Positions 52,774 to 56,013 of a stretch of DNA of 56,013 nt are shown here, piece by piece. The first letter of the stretch is position 1, and each line of letters begins with the position of its first letter. This DNA is from Bacteroidota bacterium (GTDB lineage Bacteria > Bacteroidota > Bacteroidia > Bacteroidales > WCHB1-69): positions 1 through 56,013 of the forward strand of contig JAKPTX010000041.1 in the NCBI GenBank assembly GCA_029570835.1, written 5' to 3'. The notes under the pieces were generated by a model, which was not told the origin of the DNA, searched no databases, and worked only from the letters and a program-made list of their open reading frames with translations. Made by a program: the position numbers and the translations under genes.

Positions 52774-54498
52774 ATGAAACTAGATTATAGGCAAAAACTG
52801 TTTCTCTATTTTGGTTTGTTGTTTACTTTTTTTACGGTTGGTATTGTTGTATTTGAACAAGTTAGGGAAAGAAACTATAAAACAGAAGCATTAATTGAAA
52901 AACTGGAGACATATACGGATATTATCCAAATTGCAACAGTAGATGTTCAGGATAGTTTGACTCCTGTAATTAGTCAATTGGAAAAAATTTTACCCAACGA
53001 ACTTAGAGTTACAATTATTACTCAAAGTGGAAAGGTGCTGTTTGATAATTCCATTGATAACTACACAAATCTCGACAACCATATAGAAAGACCTGAAATT
53101 ATTCAAGCACAACAAAAAGGTACAGGATCAGATATACGTCAGTCTGATTCCAACCAGCAAAAATATGTTTATTTTGCAAAAAAAGTGGATGGTAAGTTCA
53201 TACGCGTAGCCTTACTTTACAATATCAGGATACACAAATTTTTAAAACCGGATAATGCATTTCTTTATTTTATTATTTTATTCTTTGCCGTTTTTATTTT
53301 CTTCATTCATATCACTACCAAAAGATTGGGTAACACCATCAAACAATTGCGTGATTATGTTTTAAATTCTGATAAACAAAATCTTGACCAATTAAATTTT
53401 CCGAATGATGAAATTGGTGAGATTGGAAGTAAAATAGCCGATAATTATTTTAAACTCAAAGAGAGCCAAAAGACTATTTTAATGGAAAAGCAAAAACTAT
53501 TACAGCATATTCAAGTTTTAGAAGAAGGTATCTGCTTTCTTTCTCCACAGCATAAGGTGGAATATCATAATGGCTTGTTTATTCAATATCTCAATACTAT
53601 AGCAGATGAGCCTACCAGCGATCCTTCCATCATTTTAAAAGATGAAAATTTTATAGAACTTCAGGAGTTCTTAGCTCAAAATGAAGAATATTACTTTGAT
53701 AGAACGATTTGTAAACAAGGAAAAATATTCGCAGTGCGAGCCAATCTTTTTGAAGATGGAAGTTTTGAAGTAATTCTAAGTGATATTACAAAAAAAGAAA
53801 AAACCAAACAGCTAAAACAGGAGATGACAGGTAATATTGCTCATGAACTTCGTACACCTATAACCAGTATTCGTGGTTATTTAGAAACCCTCCTAAGTCA
53901 GCCCTTAAGCGACGAAAAGAAACAATATTTCATTGAAAGAGCTTTTCAACAAACTATTGCTCTATCGGCAATAATACAAGATATGAGTTTGATTACCAAA
54001 ATGGAGGAAGCACCGGATCTGTTTGTTATAGAAAAGATAAATATTGGGGAGTTACTCGACAGAGTTATAGAGGAGTTTGCTCTTCAATTACTTGAGAAAA
54101 ACATTAAGATAAGATGGCAAATTCCGGAGGATTTAGAGTTGCTTGGAAATGAAAATTTACTCTACTCATTATTTAGAAATCTGACCGACAATGCCATCAG
54201 ATATGGTGGTGAAGATCTTATTATTAATATCAGTGTTTATAATAATGATGCGGATTTTTACTACTTCTCATTTTATGATACAGGTGTTGGAGTAAAAGAA
54301 GAAGCCCATTTGAATCGTATTTTTGAACGTTTTTTCCGTGTTGGTGAAGGACGTACACGAGATGACGGTGGCAGTGGATTGGGTTTATCTATAGTAAAAA
54401 ATGCGGTCTTGTTCCACAAAGGAAATATTAGTGTAAAAAATAGAAAAGAGGGTGGATTAGAGTTTTTATTTACACTGAAAAAGAATTGGAAAAAATAA
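52774..54498 (+). CDS. Sensor histidine kinase (PhoR-like)
   Basis: A 574-residue membrane kinase. TM1 is residues ~9-27 and TM2 ~162-181, enclosing a periplasmic domain of about 130 residues. A PAS-like segment (EEGICFLSPQHKVEYHN) follows the linker. HisKA has His357 in TGNIAHELRTPITSIRGYLE. HATPase motifs are NLTDNAIRYGG (N box), YDTGVGVKEEA (G1) and GGSGLGLSIVKNAV (G2). It is 70 nt after the regulator. Despite the periplasmic domain, context points to phosphate control through PstSCAB-PhoU. Confidence 0.9.
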   Translation: MKLDYRQKLFLYFGLLFTFFTVGIVVFEQVRERNYKTEALIEKLETYTDIIQIATVDVQDSLTPVISQLEKILPNELRVTIITQSGKVLFDNSIDNYTNLDNHIERPEIIQAQQKGTGSDIRQSDSNQQKYVYFAKKVDGKFIRVALLYNIRIHKFLKPDNAFLYFIILFFAVFIFFIHITTKRLGNTIKQLRDYVLNSDKQNLDQLNFPNDEIGEIGSKIADNYFKLKESQKTILMEKQKLLQHIQVLEEGICFLSPQHKVEYHNGLFIQYLNTIADEPTSDPSIILKDENFIELQEFLAQNEEYYFDRTICKQGKIFAVRANLFEDGSFEVILSDITKKEKTKQLKQEMTGNIAHELRTPITSIRGYLETLLSQPLSDEKKQYFIERAFQQTIALSAIIQDMSLITKMEEAPDLFVIEKINIGELLDRVIEEFALQLLEKNIKIRWQIPEDLELLGNENLLYSLFRNLTDNAIRYGGEDLIINISVYNNDADFYYFSFYDTGVGVKEEAHLNRIFERFFRVGEGRTRDDGGSGLGLSIVKNAVLFHKGNISVKNRKEGGLEFLFTLKKNWKK

Positions 54499-54511
54499 TA
54501 AGTATGTAGAA

Positions 54512-55135
54512 TCACTCTTTTGATGTGCTAATCCCCAGAAATTGATCTATTGATATCATTTCAAAAGATTTAATGCCTTCCGGAGTGAGCAACATATATA
54601 GCAAGTTACTTATATATTTCAATGATTGATCTCTATCCAATTGAGTGTGGAAGGGATCTTTCTGTTTATCAGGATAATAAAAAAGGTGAAAAAGATTAAA
54701 AATGATACCGATGGCATAAATTTTGGGATCTATCTTAGATTTAAACAACCCTTGTTCAATTCCTTCTTTAATCAGATATTCAACAATATGAACAAAAAAA
54801 TGATCTTGCAACAAGGCTGGTTTCAAGTATTCCTTTTCTTCTAATCTAAAAAAAACCTGTTCTTCCACAATACTCTTCTTGAATTGATCAACAAAATAGA
54901 GCAATGCTTCAATTTGATTATTGGCGTGGGCCATCTTCCATTTAAAAGTAGTATAGAAGCAATGTTTCCAGTATTCAATAAGTTGATTTTCAAGATTTTG
55001 TCTTGATTGGTAACGATTAAATAAAGTTTTTTTACTGATCTTACAATGCATAGCAATCTGTTCAGTTGTCAGTTGCTCCCCCTCGTTTAAAAAGAGTTGA
55101 TATAACTGTTCAATCCCTTTAATCTTTACTCTCAT
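54512..55135 (-). CDS. TetR-family transcriptional regulator
   Basis: A 207-residue protein starting at the ATG at 55135 (MRVKIKGIEQLYQLF). The HTH is TTEQIAMHCKISKKTLFNRY, ending in the TetR-type Tyr. The C-terminal part is all-helical and probably binds a ligand. A longer frame from a GTG at 55159 overlaps the promoter and is rejected. It converges on the phoR-like gene with a 13-nt gap and diverges from the aminopeptidase gene, which it may regulate. Ligand unknown. Confidence 0.8.
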   Translation of the reverse strand: MRVKIKGIEQLYQLFLNEGEQLTTEQIAMHCKISKKTLFNRYQSRQNLENQLIEYWKHCFYTTFKWKMAHANNQIEALLYFVDQFKKSIVEEQVFFRLEEKEYLKPALLQDHFFVHIVEYLIKEGIEQGLFKSKIDPKIYAIGIIFNLFHLFYYPDKQKDPFHTQLDRDQSLKYISNLLYMLLTPEGIKSFEMISIDQFLGISTSKE

Positions 55136-55158
55136 GCTGAATAGTTGAATAGGATCCA

Positions 55159-55166
55159 CAAAGATA
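55159..55166 (-). promoter_or_regulatory. -7 box TATCTTTG for the TetR gene
   Basis: The minus strand reads TATCTTTGTG, 24 bp before the start at 55135. It rules out the upstream GTG as start codon. Confidence 0.5.
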
Positions 55167-55212
55167 TATAAAAAATGCTAAAAAGCTGATTTAATCAATC
55201 TAATTAAATTTG

Positions 55213-55220
55213 TATCTTTG
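55213..55220 (+). promoter_or_regulatory. -7 box TATCTTTG for the Xaa-Pro aminopeptidase gene
   Basis: TATCTTTG followed by CA, 42 bp before the ATG at 55262. Confidence 0.5.
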
Positions 55221-55261
55221 CAAATTATATCTCTAGATTTATAATTTAAAAGAAAAATGAT

Positions 55262-56013
55262 ATGAAGTATACACCTTTAGCAGTTGATTTTTACAAGCAG
55301 AATCGTGCGCAATTAATCTCCGAATTAGATACCCAATCCGCGGCAATCTTAACCTCACATGATGAATATCCCAGATCAGGGGATACCACCTTTCCATTTA
55401 GACAAAACTCTGAATTACTGTATCTTACGGGGATTGATCAGGAAGAGACTTTCCTTATTTTAGCCCCATGGCATCCTAATCCCAGCTACCGTGAAATTTT
55501 GTTTATCAAAAATCCTTCTCCTGAAATGATTGTATGGTTTGGACATCGTCTTTCCAAGGAGGAAGCTACTGTTATTTCCGGGATTGAACAAGTTTTTTAT
55601 ACAGAGCAGTTTGAGTCTGTATTACAGGATGTTATGGTGCATTCAAAACAGATCTATCTGCATATTCCGGAGAGTTCTCGAATGAGAAATATGCATCCAA
55701 CACAAGAGATTCGTTTTGCTGAAAAGTTAAAAAAAGAGTATCCACTTCATACATATCGTCGATTGGCACCCATCTTATACCCAATGCGAGCAGTGAAACA
55801 TCCTGAGGAGATCCGTGCGCTGAAAAAAGCATGTGAAATTACGGAAAAGGCGTTCGGCAGGGCACTACAGGCGGTTTCTCCCCTTAAATATGAATACGAA
55901 ATAGAAGCAGAATTAATATATGAAATGATTCGTAACGGATCATCAGGGCACTCATTTGCTCCCATTGTGGCATCCGGGAAGGATACTTGTATCTTGCACT
56001 ACATCAAAAATGA
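55262..56013 (+). CDS. Xaa-Pro aminopeptidase (M24B), 3' truncated
   Basis: The frame stays open from the ATG at 55262 to the window end (250 codons plus 2 bases). An ATG at 55257 is followed almost at once by a stop and is not used. The N-terminal aminopeptidase P domain has AILTSHDEYPRSGDTTFPFR and NSELLYLTGI. The start of the pita-bread metallopeptidase domain has MRAVKHPEEIRALKKACEIT and SFAPIVASGKDTCILHY with the first active-site His. The metal ligands are beyond the window. It removes N-terminal residues before proline, presumably in the cytosol. Confidence 0.88.
   Translation, partial: MKYTPLAVDFYKQNRAQLISELDTQSAAILTSHDEYPRSGDTTFPFRQNSELLYLTGIDQEETFLILAPWHPNPSYREILFIKNPSPEMIVWFGHRLSKEEATVISGIEQVFYTEQFESVLQDVMVHSKQIYLHIPESSRMRNMHPTQEIRFAEKLKKEYPLHTYRRLAPILYPMRAVKHPEEIRALKKACEITEKAFGRALQAVSPLKYEYEIEAELIYEMIRNGSSGHSFAPIVASGKDTCILHYIKN

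Overview
The window reads as a chromosome segment of an AT-rich member of the Bacteroidota, probably Bacteroidales-like; the family is not resolved. Several independent signs agree. There is a secreted protein with a type IX secretion (T9SS) sorting tail and a PorX regulator. Promoter -7 boxes of the form TAnnTTTG, mostly extended to TAnnTTTGCA, lie before many genes. A glycogen synthase/phosphorylase fusion, tandem rhomboid proteases and a RecJ/HflX/YraN gene set of Bacteroidota type are present. Ribosome binding sites are mostly not recognisable. No rRNA, tRNA, CRISPR array, prophage or intact insertion sequence was seen.

Layout. 1-8739: end of a choice-of-anchor L/T9SS protein, a small membrane protein, then a flippase, a GT4 glycosyltransferase and the glycogen fusion enzyme. 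8741-14298 (minus): EEP phosphatase/nuclease, two rhomboids, TlyA methyltransferase and dipeptidase PepD. 14451-17072: large lamin-tail exported protein. 17453-23788 (minus): two unknown exported proteins, NUDIX, M16 protease, ECF sigma factor with a coupled membrane protein, and a DUF2007 protein. 24175-29475 (minus): gap, folD, ffh, thrS. 30188-36479: stand-alone riboflavin kinase, dnaA, recJ, a glycosyltransferase and hflX. 36582-44: hydrolase, SDR, class III aminotransferase, YjbQ and YraN run to 40744, followed by porX, lysine 2,3-aminomutase, a KamB-like P-loop protein and thiamine diphosphokinase (to 45473).

45642-54498 is a phosphate-starvation locus: OprO/P-like porin, pstS, pstC, pstA, pstB, methylglyoxal synthase, phoU, a PhoB-like regulator and a PhoR-like kinase. 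The porin and pstS promoters share an 11-bp direct-repeat box (CTTAACCG-N4-GTAACA), with the last half-site exactly 15 bp before the -7 box in both. This is a good candidate for the lineage's Pho box. PstC carries an insertion of about 100 residues that resembles part of the neighbouring PstS. Methylglyoxal synthase in this operon makes sense because its reaction releases phosphate from dihydroxyacetone phosphate. The window ends with a TetR regulator and the start of a Xaa-Pro aminopeptidase.

The gaps between operons hold an unusual repeat landscape. There are at least five copies of a non-coding element with a fixed geometry, GGGGGCAG-N30(31)-CCCCACTCTGG, whose spacer sequence is not conserved. 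A sixth, shorter match with the same 30-nt spacing lies inside a coding sequence. Around the copies are arrays of many different repeat units that all have a 7-bp period, and several perfect palindromes. These islands lie at gene 3' ends. I regard the element, the heptamer arrays, the PstC insertion and the Pho box as the most interesting items here. All statements come from reading the sequence without database searches.
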